A DNA stretch of 64,000 nucleotides from Streptococcus sp. oral taxon 058 str. F0407 (GTDB lineage Bacteria; Bacillota; Bacilli; Lactobacillales; Streptococcaceae). Both the position numbers and the translations under genes were made by a program. The stretch's first letter is position 1; each line of letters starts with the position of its first letter. The stretch spans positions 1 to 64,000 of the forward strand of contig NZ_JH378889.1 of the NCBI RefSeq assembly GCF_000235485.1. The letters run 5' to 3'. Below, in pieces: positions 57,684-64,000 of this stretch. The notes beneath the pieces are model-generated. The model worked only from the letters and a program-made list of their open reading frames with translations, ran no database searches and was not told where the DNA came from.

Positions 57684-57974
57684 ATGAAAGCAAGCATTGC
57701 CTTGCAAGTCTTGCCCCTATCACAGGGGATTGATCGAATCGCTATTATCGATCAAGTGATTGCTTATCTGCAAGCTCAGTCCGTGACCATGGTGGTGACA
57801 CCATTTGAAACGGTCTTGGAAGGAGATTTTGATGAGCTTATGCGTATTCTCAAAGAGGCGCTTGAAGTGGCTAGGCAGGAGGCAGATAATGTCTTTGCCA
57901 ATGTCAAAATAAATGTAGGAGAGATTTTAAGTATTGATGAGAAACTTGAAAAGTATGATGAGACGACAGATTAG
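57684..57974 (+). CDS. MTH1187-type thiamine-binding protein
   Basis: 96-aa cytoplasmic protein of the MTH1187/YkoF-related (DUF77) family. The start MKASIALQVLPLSQGIDR and the TPFETVLEGDFDELM segment are typical. Relatives bind thiamine or HMP-like ligands. The gene is first after a TPP riboswitch and overlaps the permease gene by about 20 nt. An accessory role in thiamine-precursor handling or sensing is inferred. AGAGGAGGTTTTT precedes the ATG. Confidence 0.85.
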   Translation: MKASIALQVLPLSQGIDRIAIIDQVIAYLQAQSVTMVVTPFETVLEGDFDELMRILKEALEVARQEADNVFANVKINVGEILSIDEKLEKYDETTD

Positions 57975-58695
57975 TCTTTTGGGATTTCTCGGAGTCTTGT
58001 CGGTCTGGCAGTTAGCGGGAATATTCAAACTTTTACCCAAGTTTATCCTGCCAACTCCTCTTGAGATCCTCCAGTCCTTTATTCGTGACAGAGAATTTCT
58101 CTGGTACCATAGCTGGGCGACCTTGAGAGTGGCTTTGCTAGGTCTAGTCTTAGGAGTCTTGATTGCCTGTCTGATGGCAGTGCTTATGGACAGTTTAACT
58201 TGGCTCAATGACTTGATTTATCCTATGATGGTGGTTGTTCAGACTATCCCGACCATTGCCATAGCCCCTATTCTGGTCTTGTGGTTGGGCTATGGGATTT
58301 TGCCCAAGATTGTCTTGATTATCCTGACGACAACCTTCCCGATCATTGTCAGTATTTTGGACGGTTTTAGGCATTGTGACAAGGATATGCTGACCTTGTT
58401 TAGCTTGATGCGAGCAAATCCTTGGCAAATCCTTTGGCATTTCAAAATCCCGGTCAGCCTGCCCTACTTTTATGCAGGTCTGAGGGTCAGTGTCTCCTAC
58501 GCCTTTATCACAACGGTGGTATCTGAGTGGTTGGGAGGTTTTGAAGGTCTTGGTGTTTACATGATTCAGTCCAAGAAATTGTTTCAGTATGATACCATGT
58601 TTGCCATTATTATTCTGGTGTCGCTCATCAGTCTTCTAGGTATGAAATTGGTCGATATCAGTGAAAAATATGTGATTAAATGGAAACGTCCATAG
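57955..58695 (+). CDS. thiX: Thiamine/precursor ABC transporter permease (ThiX)
   Basis: About 246-aa permease of the SsuC/TauC (BPD_transp_1) class. I use ATG 57955 (MMRRQISLLGF); ATG 57958 is equally possible, and an in-frame TTG further upstream is less likely. There are six predicted membrane segments, with the EAA-type loop region around LFSLMRANPWQILWHFKIPVSLPY split across the cytoplasmic loop. It overlaps the MTH1187-type gene. It works with the binding protein and ATPase encoded next. Confidence 0.88.
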   Translation: MMRRQISLLGFLGVLSVWQLAGIFKLLPKFILPTPLEILQSFIRDREFLWYHSWATLRVALLGLVLGVLIACLMAVLMDSLTWLNDLIYPMMVVVQTIPTIAIAPILVLWLGYGILPKIVLIILTTTFPIIVSILDGFRHCDKDMLTLFSLMRANPWQILWHFKIPVSLPYFYAGLRVSVSYAFITTVVSEWLGGFEGLGVYMIQSKKLFQYDTMFAIIILVSLISLLGMKLVDISEKYVIKWKRP

Positions 58696-58728
58696 AAGAC
58701 GTTTGAGAAAAAGAAAAGAGGAAATAAA

Positions 58729-59736
58729 ATGAAAAAGACATGGAAAGTGTTTTTAACGATTGTAACAGCTTTTGTAGCTGTCGTGCTTGTAGCTTGTGGT
58801 CAAGGGACGGCTTCTAAGGACAACAAAGAGGCAGAAGTTAAGAAGATTGACTTTATCCTAGACTGGACCCCAAATACCAACCACACAGGACTTTATGTAG
58901 CCAAGGAAAAAGGCTATTTCAAAGAAGCTGGAGTGGATGTTGATTTGAAATTGCCACCTGAAGAAAGCTCGTCTGACTTGGTGATCAATGGCAAGGCGCC
59001 ATTTGCTATCTATTTCCAAGACTACATGGCTAAGAAATTGGAAAAAGGTGCAGGAATCACTGCCGTTGCCGCTATCGTTGAGCACAACACATCAGGAATC
59101 ATCTCACGTAAATCGGACAATGTCAGCAGTCCAAAGGACTTGGTTGGGAAGAAATACGGAACTTGGAATGACCCGACTGAACTTGCTATGTTGAAAACCT
59201 TGGTGGAATCTCAAGGTGGAGACTTCGAAAAGGTCGAAAAAGTACCAAACAACGACTCAAACTCCATCACACCAATTGCCAATGGTGTCTTTGATACTGC
59301 TTGGATCTACTACGGTTGGGACGGTATCCTTGCTAAATCTCAAGGCGTAGATGCTAACTTCATGTACTTGAAAGACTATGTCAAGGAGTTTGACTACTAC
59401 TCACCGGTTATCATCGCTAACAACGACTACCTCAAAGACAACAAAGAAGAAGCTCGTAAAGTCATCCAAGCCATCAAAAAAGGCTACCAATACGCTATGG
59501 AACACCCAGAAGAAGCAGCTGATATCCTCATCAAAAATGCACCTGAACTCAAGGAAAAACGTGACTTTGTTATCGAATCTCAAAAATACTTGTCAAAAGA
59601 ATACGCAAGCGACAAGGAAAAATGGGGACAATTTGATGCAGACCGTTGGAATGCCTTCTACAAATGGGATAAAGAAAATGGTATCCTTAAAGAAGACTTG
59701 ACTGACAAAGGCTTCACTAACGAATTTGTAAAATAA
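58729..59736 (+). CDS. thiY: Thiamine-precursor binding lipoprotein (ThiY)
   Basis: 335-aa solute-binding protein of the NMT1/THI5-like family. The N-terminal signal carries a lipobox (VLVACG, Cys near residue 23), so it is a membrane-anchored lipoprotein. Early residues KIDFILDWTPNTNHTGLYVA are characteristic of HMP or formylaminopyrimidine binding proteins. The TPP riboswitch upstream supports a thiamine-precursor substrate; exact ligand unknown. Its stop overlaps the ATPase gene by 1 nt. Confidence 0.93.
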   Translation: MKKTWKVFLTIVTAFVAVVLVACGQGTASKDNKEAEVKKIDFILDWTPNTNHTGLYVAKEKGYFKEAGVDVDLKLPPEESSSDLVINGKAPFAIYFQDYMAKKLEKGAGITAVAAIVEHNTSGIISRKSDNVSSPKDLVGKKYGTWNDPTELAMLKTLVESQGGDFEKVEKVPNNDSNSITPIANGVFDTAWIYYGWDGILAKSQGVDANFMYLKDYVKEFDYYSPVIIANNDYLKDNKEEARKVIQAIKKGYQYAMEHPEEAADILIKNAPELKEKRDFVIESQKYLSKEYASDKEKWGQFDADRWNAFYKWDKENGILKEDLTDKGFTNEFVK

Positions 59737-60464
59737 TGACAGAAATTAGACTAGAACACGTAAGCTATGCCTATGGCGAGGAGAAGATTTTAGAGGATAT
59801 AAACCTGCAGGTGACTTCAGGTGAAGTGGTTTCTATCCTAGGTCCAAGTGGTGTAGGAAAGACTACCCTCTTTAATCTGATCGCTGGAATTTTAGAAGTT
59901 CAGTCAGGGCGAATTGTCCTTGATGGCGAGGAGAATCCCAAGGGGCGCGTGAGTTATATGTTACAAAAGGATCTGCTCTTGGAGCACAAGACGGTGCTTG
60001 GCAATATCATCCTGCCCCTCTTGATCCAAAAGGTCGAAAAGGCAGAAGCTATTGCTCGAGCGGATGAAATCCTTGCGACCTTCCAGTTGACAGCTGTACG
60101 GGACAAGTATCCCCATGAACTCAGCGGAGGGATGCGCCAGCGTGTGGCCTTGCTCCGTACCTACCTTTTTGGGCACAAGCTCTTTCTCTTGGACGAGGCC
60201 TTTAGTGCCTTAGATGAGATGACCAAGATGGAACTCCACGCTTGGTATCTGGAGATTCACAAACAGTTGCAGCTGACGACATTGATTATTACCCACAGTA
60301 TTGAAGAGGCTCTCAATCTCAGCGACCGCATCTATATCTTGAAAAATCGCCCTGGACAGATTGTTTCTGAAGTCAAACTAGGCTGGTCCCAGACTGAGGA
60401 TAAGGAAGTCCAGAAAATCGCTTATAAGCGAAGAATACTAGCGGAATTGGGATTAAATACATAG
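59736..60464 (+). CDS. thiZ: Thiamine/precursor ABC transporter ATPase (ThiZ)
   Basis: 242-aa ABC ATPase of the nitrate/sulfonate/taurine importer class. Walker A is GPSGVGKTT (near 36-44), the signature LSGGMRQRVA (near 127-136), Walker B LFLLDEAFSALDE, and the H-loop THSIEEAL. It is the last gene of the riboswitch operon; a terminator follows. Confidence 0.93.
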   Translation: MTEIRLEHVSYAYGEEKILEDINLQVTSGEVVSILGPSGVGKTTLFNLIAGILEVQSGRIVLDGEENPKGRVSYMLQKDLLLEHKTVLGNIILPLLIQKVEKAEAIARADEILATFQLTAVRDKYPHELSGGMRQRVALLRTYLFGHKLFLLDEAFSALDEMTKMELHAWYLEIHKQLQLTTLIITHSIEEALNLSDRIYILKNRPGQIVSEVKLGWSQTEDKEVQKIAYKRRILAELGLNT

Positions 60465-60470
60465 AAAATA

Positions 60471-60512
60471 GGGAGTCGGTGAAGATTATTCTTTACTTGC
60501 TCCCTTTTCCTT
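60471..60512 (+). terminator. Terminator after thiZ
   Basis: GGGAG/CTCCC outer pairing with an inner GGTGAAGA/TCTTTACT-type helix and TTAT loop, then TTTTCCTTT. Confidence 0.7.
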
Positions 60513-60533
60513 TAAAAAAATCAAAAATTTCGG

Positions 60534-60556
60534 TATAATAGTCAAAGATAGTCAAG
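60534..60556 (+). promoter_or_regulatory. CtsR operator overlapping the ctsR-clpC promoter
   Basis: TATAAT (60534-60539) is followed without a gap by AGTCAAA-GAT-AGTCAAG (60540-60556), matching the CtsR heptad repeat RGTCAAA-NAN-RGTCAAA with one mismatch. CtsR bound here would block RNA polymerase, giving autoregulated heat-shock control. Confidence 0.92.
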
Positions 60557-60581
60557 GTTCAAAGAAGGAGTTTGATTTACT

Positions 60582-61040
60582 ATGAGATTTAAAAATACAT
60601 CAGATCATATCGAAGCCTATATCAAGGCAATTTTAGACCAATCTGGTATCGTGGAATTGCAGCGGAGCCAGCTGGCAGATACCTTCCAGGTTGTGCCAAG
60701 TCAGATCAACTATGTCATCAAGACACGTTTTACTGAAAGCAGAGGTTACTTGGTTGAGAGCAAGCGTGGTGGTGGAGGCTACATTCGCATCGGACGGATT
60801 GAGTTTTCCAATCATCATGAGATGCTCCGCGATTTGCTTTACTCGATTGGTGAGCGAGTTAGTCAGGAGATTTATGAGGATATTCTGCAACTTTTGGTGG
60901 AGCAGGACTTGATGACCAAGCAGGAGATGACCTTGCTGACTTCAGTAGCAACAGATCGTGTCCTAGGGGAAGAATCCGCAGTTGTCCGTGCCAATATGCT
61001 CCGACAGCTATTACAAGAGGTAGATAGAAAAGAGAAGTAA
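60582..61040 (+). CDS. ctsR: Heat-shock repressor CtsR
   Basis: 152-aa repressor of clp genes in Firmicutes. The N-terminal winged HTH (about 1-70) carries the signature VVPSQINYVIKTRF and the glycine-rich wing ESKRGGGGYIRI, whose glycines act as the temperature sensor. The C-terminal dimerisation domain follows. It starts 25 nt after its own operator, and clpC follows with a 1-nt gap. The mcsA and mcsB genes found in Bacillus are absent, as usual in streptococci. Confidence 0.96.
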   Translation: MRFKNTSDHIEAYIKAILDQSGIVELQRSQLADTFQVVPSQINYVIKTRFTESRGYLVESKRGGGGYIRIGRIEFSNHHEMLRDLLYSIGERVSQEIYEDILQLLVEQDLMTKQEMTLLTSVATDRVLGEESAVVRANMLRQLLQEVDRKEK

Positions 61041-61041
61041 G

Positions 61042-63474
61042 ATGAACTATTCAAAAGCATTGAATGAATGTATCGAAAGTGCCTACATGGTTGCGAGCCA
61101 TTTTGGAGCTCGATATCTAGAGTCTTGGCATTTATTGATTGCCATGTCCAATCACAGCTACAGTGTGGCAGGTGCGACTCTAAATGATTATCCTTATGAA
61201 ATGGACCGTTTAGAAGAGGTTGCTTTGGAATTGACTGAAACAGACTATAGCCAAGACGAAACCTTTACGGAATTGCCCTTTTCCCATCGTTTGGAGGTTC
61301 TTTTTGCTGAAGCAGAGTATGTGGCCTCAGTGGTTCATGCAAAGGTGCTAGGGACAGAGCATGTCCTCTATGCGATTTTGCATGATGGTAATGCCTTGGC
61401 AACTCGCATCTTGGAGAGAGCAGGCTTTTCTTATGAAGACCAGAAAGATCAGGTCAGAATTGCTGCTCTTCGTCGCAATTTAGAGGAACGTGCAGGTTGG
61501 ACACGAGAAGATCTTAAGGCTTTGCGTCAACGTCATCGCACGGTAGCAGACAAGCAAAATTCTATGGCCAATATGATGGGCATGCCTCAAGCTCAAAGTG
61601 GCGGTCTAGAGGACTACACGCATGACCTGACGGAGCAAGCGCGCTCTGGCAAGTTAGAGCCAGTTATCGGTCGAGACAAAGAAATCTCACGTATGATTCA
61701 AATCTTGAGCCGAAAGACCAAGAACAATCCGGTCTTGGTTGGTGATGCGGGTGTCGGGAAAACAGCTCTGGTACTTGGACTTGCTCAGCGTATTGCTAGT
61801 GGGAATGTACCTGCGGAAATGGCTAAGATGCGCGTGTTAGAGCTTGACTTGATGAATGTTGTTGCAGGAACACGTTTTCGTGGTGACTTTGAAGAGCGTA
61901 TGAACAATATCATCAAGGATATCGAGGAAGATGGCAAAGTTATCCTCTTTATCGATGAACTCCACACCATCATGGGTTCTGGTAGCGGTATTGATTCGAC
62001 TCTGGATGCGGCCAATATCTTGAAGCCAGCCTTGGCTCGTGGAACTTTGAGAACGGTTGGTGCAACCACTCAGGAAGAATACCAAAAACACATCGAAAAA
62101 GATGCGGCCCTTTCTCGTCGTTTTGCCAAAGTGACGATTGAAGAGCCAAGTTTAGCTGATAGTATGACCATTTTGCAAGGTTTGAAGACTACCTATGAGA
62201 AACACCACCGTGTGCAAATCACAGATGAAGCTGTCGAAACAGCAGTTAAGATGGCGCATCGTTACCTGACCAGTCGTCACTTGCCAGACTCTGCTATCGA
62301 CCTCTTGGATGAAGCGGCAGCAACAGTGCAAAACAAATCCAAGCATGTGAAAGCAGACGAATCCGACTTGAGTCCAGCTGACAAGGCCTTGATGGATGGC
62401 AAGTGGAAACAAGCAGGTCAGCTAATCGCAAAAGAACAAGAATTGCCTGTCTATAAAGACTTGGTGACAGAATCTGATATTTTGACCACCTTGAGTCGTT
62501 TGTCAGGGATTCCAGTCCAAAAACTGACGCAAACGGATGCTAAGAAATATCTGAACTTGGAAGCTGAACTGCACAAACGTGTCATCGGTCAAGATCAAGC
62601 TGTTTCAAGTATTAGTCGTGCCATTCGCCGCAACCAGTCAGGGATTCGAAGTCACAAGCGTCCGATTGGTTCCTTTATGTTCCTAGGGCCGACAGGAGTC
62701 GGTAAGACCGAATTGGCCAAGGCTCTGGCAGAAGTCCTCTTTGATGACGAATCAGCCCTTATCCGCTTTGATATGAGTGAATATATGGAGAAATTTGCAG
62801 CTAGCCGTCTCAATGGAGCTCCTCCGGGCTATGTGGGCTACGAAGAAGGTGGGGAGTTGACTGAGAAGGTTCGTAACAAACCCTATTCCGTTCTCCTCTT
62901 TGACGAGGTAGAGAAGGCCCACCCAGACATCTTTAATGTTCTCTTGCAGGTTCTGGATGACGGTGTCTTGACAGATAGCAAGGGGCGCAAGGTGGACTTT
63001 TCAAATACCATCATCATCATGACGTCAAACCTTGGTGCGACGGCTCTTCGTGATGATAAGACTGTCGGATTTGGCGCGAAAGACATTCGTTTTGACCAGG
63101 AAAATATGGAAAAACGAATCTTTGAAGAGTTGAAAAAAGCTTATCGACCAGAGTTTATCAACCGTATTGATGAAAAGGTGGTCTTCCACAGCTTGGATAG
63201 CGACCACATGCAGGAAATTGTTAAGATCATGGTTAAACCATTGATTGCTAGCCTTTCAGAGAAGGGTATCGACTTGAAACTGCAAGCTTCAGCCCTGAAG
63301 TTGCTAGCTAGTCAAGGATATGATCCAGAAATGGGAGCCCGTCCACTTCGCAGAACCCTGCAAACAGAGGTGGAAGACAAGTTGGCAGAACTCCTCCTTA
63401 AGGGAGAACTGGTAGCAGGTAAGACTCTCAAGATTGGTGTCAAAGCTGGACAATTGAAATTTGATATTGCTTAA
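61042..63474 (+). CDS. clpC: ClpC AAA+ unfoldase
   Basis: 810-aa Hsp100 protein feeding substrates to ClpP. The N-terminal Clp repeat domain covers about 1-145. AAA-1 has Walker A GDAGVGKTA (near 233) and Walker B VILFIDELH, and a short middle domain follows. AAA-2 has Walker A GPTGVGKTE (near 549) and Walker B VLLFDEVEKAH. The ClpP-docking loop is VGFGAK. It is operonic with ctsR and regulated by the CtsR box upstream. A terminator lies 6 nt after the stop. Confidence 0.97.
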   Translation: MNYSKALNECIESAYMVASHFGARYLESWHLLIAMSNHSYSVAGATLNDYPYEMDRLEEVALELTETDYSQDETFTELPFSHRLEVLFAEAEYVASVVHAKVLGTEHVLYAILHDGNALATRILERAGFSYEDQKDQVRIAALRRNLEERAGWTREDLKALRQRHRTVADKQNSMANMMGMPQAQSGGLEDYTHDLTEQARSGKLEPVIGRDKEISRMIQILSRKTKNNPVLVGDAGVGKTALVLGLAQRIASGNVPAEMAKMRVLELDLMNVVAGTRFRGDFEERMNNIIKDIEEDGKVILFIDELHTIMGSGSGIDSTLDAANILKPALARGTLRTVGATTQEEYQKHIEKDAALSRRFAKVTIEEPSLADSMTILQGLKTTYEKHHRVQITDEAVETAVKMAHRYLTSRHLPDSAIDLLDEAAATVQNKSKHVKADESDLSPADKALMDGKWKQAGQLIAKEQELPVYKDLVTESDILTTLSRLSGIPVQKLTQTDAKKYLNLEAELHKRVIGQDQAVSSISRAIRRNQSGIRSHKRPIGSFMFLGPTGVGKTELAKALAEVLFDDESALIRFDMSEYMEKFAASRLNGAPPGYVGYEEGGELTEKVRNKPYSVLLFDEVEKAHPDIFNVLLQVLDDGVLTDSKGRKVDFSNTIIIMTSNLGATALRDDKTVGFGAKDIRFDQENMEKRIFEELKKAYRPEFINRIDEKVVFHSLDSDHMQEIVKIMVKPLIASLSEKGIDLKLQASALKLLASQGYDPEMGARPLRRTLQTEVEDKLAELLLKGELVAGKTLKIGVKAGQLKFDIA

Positions 63475-63480
63475 AAATGG

Positions 63481-63509
63481 AGAATCAGGAGAGGTCCTGA
63501 TTCTTTTTT
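63481..63509 (+). terminator. Terminator after clpC
   Basis: AGAATCAGGA pairs perfectly with TCCTGATTCT across a GAGG loop, followed by TTTTT. Confidence 0.95.
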
Positions 63510-63539
63510 CTACTTTTTTATAAAAAATGATAAAAACCA

Positions 63540-63567
63540 TTGACAAAACAAAAATATAGTATATAAT
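63540..63567 (+). promoter_or_regulatory. Promoter of the nadR-like gene
   Basis: Consensus TTGACA (63540-63545), 16-bp spacer and TATAAT (63562-63567). A very A-rich tract with repeated ATAGAAAA words follows (63571-63607). Confidence 0.75.
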
Positions 63568-63617
63568 AAAAACATAGAAAAATAAAAATATAGAAAATTA
63601 TAAAAAGGCGAGCATGT

Positions 63618-64000
63618 ATGAAAAAGAAAACAGCAGTCGTATTTGGGACCTTTGCCCCTCTCCATCAGGGGCATATCGATTTAATCCAGCGAGCAAAGCG
63701 TCAGTGTGATCAGGTCTGGGTAGTCGTTTCAGGCTATGAGGGAGACAGAGGGGAGCAGATAGGCTTAAGTCTTCAAAAAAGATTTCGCTATATCAGAGAG
63801 GCTTTTCGTGACGATGAGTTAACCTCTGTCTGCAAGTTAGATGAAACCAAGCTTCCTCGCTACCCTATGGGCTGGCAGGAGTGGTTGGATCAGATGTTAG
63901 CGGAGATTTCCTACGATGAAGCCCAGCAAGAACTGATCTTTTTTGTGGGAGAACGTGACTATCAGCAAGAATTAGCTAAACGTGGATTTGAGACCGTCTT
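63618..64000 (+). CDS. NadR-type NMN adenylyltransferase (partial, 3' cut)
   Basis: Open reading frame of at least 127 codons running off the window end, so no stop is seen. The start MKKKTAVVFGTFAPLHQGH carries the nucleotidyltransferase HxGH motif (HQGH). The following IDLIQRAKRQCDQVWVVVSG fits the NMNAT domain of NadR-type enzymes that make NAD from NMN. The N-terminal HTH repressor domain of enterobacterial NadR is absent because the catalytic motif begins at about residue 7. The C-terminal ribosylnicotinamide kinase domain would lie outside the window. The ribosome site is weak (AAGGCGAG). Confidence 0.85.
   Translation, partial: MKKKTAVVFGTFAPLHQGHIDLIQRAKRQCDQVWVVVSGYEGDRGEQIGLSLQKRFRYIREAFRDDELTSVCKLDETKLPRYPMGWQEWLDQMLAEISYDEAQQELIFFVGERDYQQELAKRGFETV

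Noticed and set aside
61785-62091. Antisense ORFs opposite clpC
   Set aside because: Shadow frames within the first AAA domain; protein composition is not coding-like.

Overview
The window is a stretch of a low-GC Gram-positive chromosome centred on the replication origin. It closely matches the origin region of mitis-group streptococci (Streptococcus mitis, S. oralis, S. pneumoniae). The evidence is the protein sequences, the gene order dnaN-dnaA-parB-htrA-rlmH-tRNA-Arg-comCDE, a choline-binding murein hydrolase, and CiaR-, ComE-, SigX- and WalR-type regulatory sites. The competence pheromone starts with Glu and its mature part is EVRKENNFLFYFFKRK. That suggests S. mitis or a close relative rather than typical S. 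oralis (Asp-type pheromones, as I recall) or the two common S. pneumoniae pherotypes. Almost everything is core genome. I saw no insertion sequence, prophage, CRISPR array, rRNA operon or BOX/RUP repeat.

Left arm, about 1-14165, all on the minus strand and reading away from the origin: dnaA, dnaN, a DUF951 protein, ychF, pth, mfd, an S4 RNA-binding protein, divIC, a 40-residue ORF, a beta-lactamase-fold serine hydrolase, tilS, hpt and ftsH. From pth to ftsH the genes are nearly contiguous or overlapping. The origin lies around dnaA: a DnaA-box cluster at 14241-14357 upstream of dnaA and a second at 12709-12801 between dnaA and dnaN. parB and htrA lie just right of the origin, also on the minus strand. 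Three parS-like palindromes sit inside tilS, the yfhO-like gene and ecfA1.

Right arm, 16582-31750: rlmH, tRNA-Arg, the competence quorum-sensing operon comCDE behind a ComE direct repeat, tRNA-Glu and tRNA-Asn, a TetR repressor divergent from a YhgE/Pip-type membrane protein with twin operators around the promoter, a YfhO-like membrane protein, an ABC-F ATPase, trpS, guaB, recF and yaaA.

31909-44649: a long envelope and transport run (two M16 peptidase-like proteins, a RodZ-like protein, pgsA, the ECF transporter module ecfA1-A2-T, mreC, mreD), then WalR-regulated pcsB, rpsB-tsf, cysK and a PH-domain protein.

44665-64000: yigZ, the late-competence operon comFA-comFC with a perfect SigX box, hpf, a thiolase, gdpP-rplI-dnaB(dnaC)-veg, a short cbpD-like competence hydrolase, polA, a TPP-riboswitch-controlled thiamine(-precursor) ABC transporter operon, ctsR-clpC with a CtsR operator, and the 5' part of a NadR-type NMN adenylyltransferase cut by the window end. 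Most right-arm housekeeping genes are on the plus strand and so co-directional with replication. The minus-strand exceptions are parB, htrA, tetR, yfhO, the ABC-F gene, recF, yaaA, cysK, the PH gene and yigZ.

No wholly novel multi-gene system is evident. The most interesting signals are regulatory: a possibly undescribed pheromone type, leaderless-looking polA and comFA starts, the twin TetR operators, the parS set, and the apparently variable thiolase, polA and cbpD loci. Statements about gene order in other genomes are from memory and are flagged as such.
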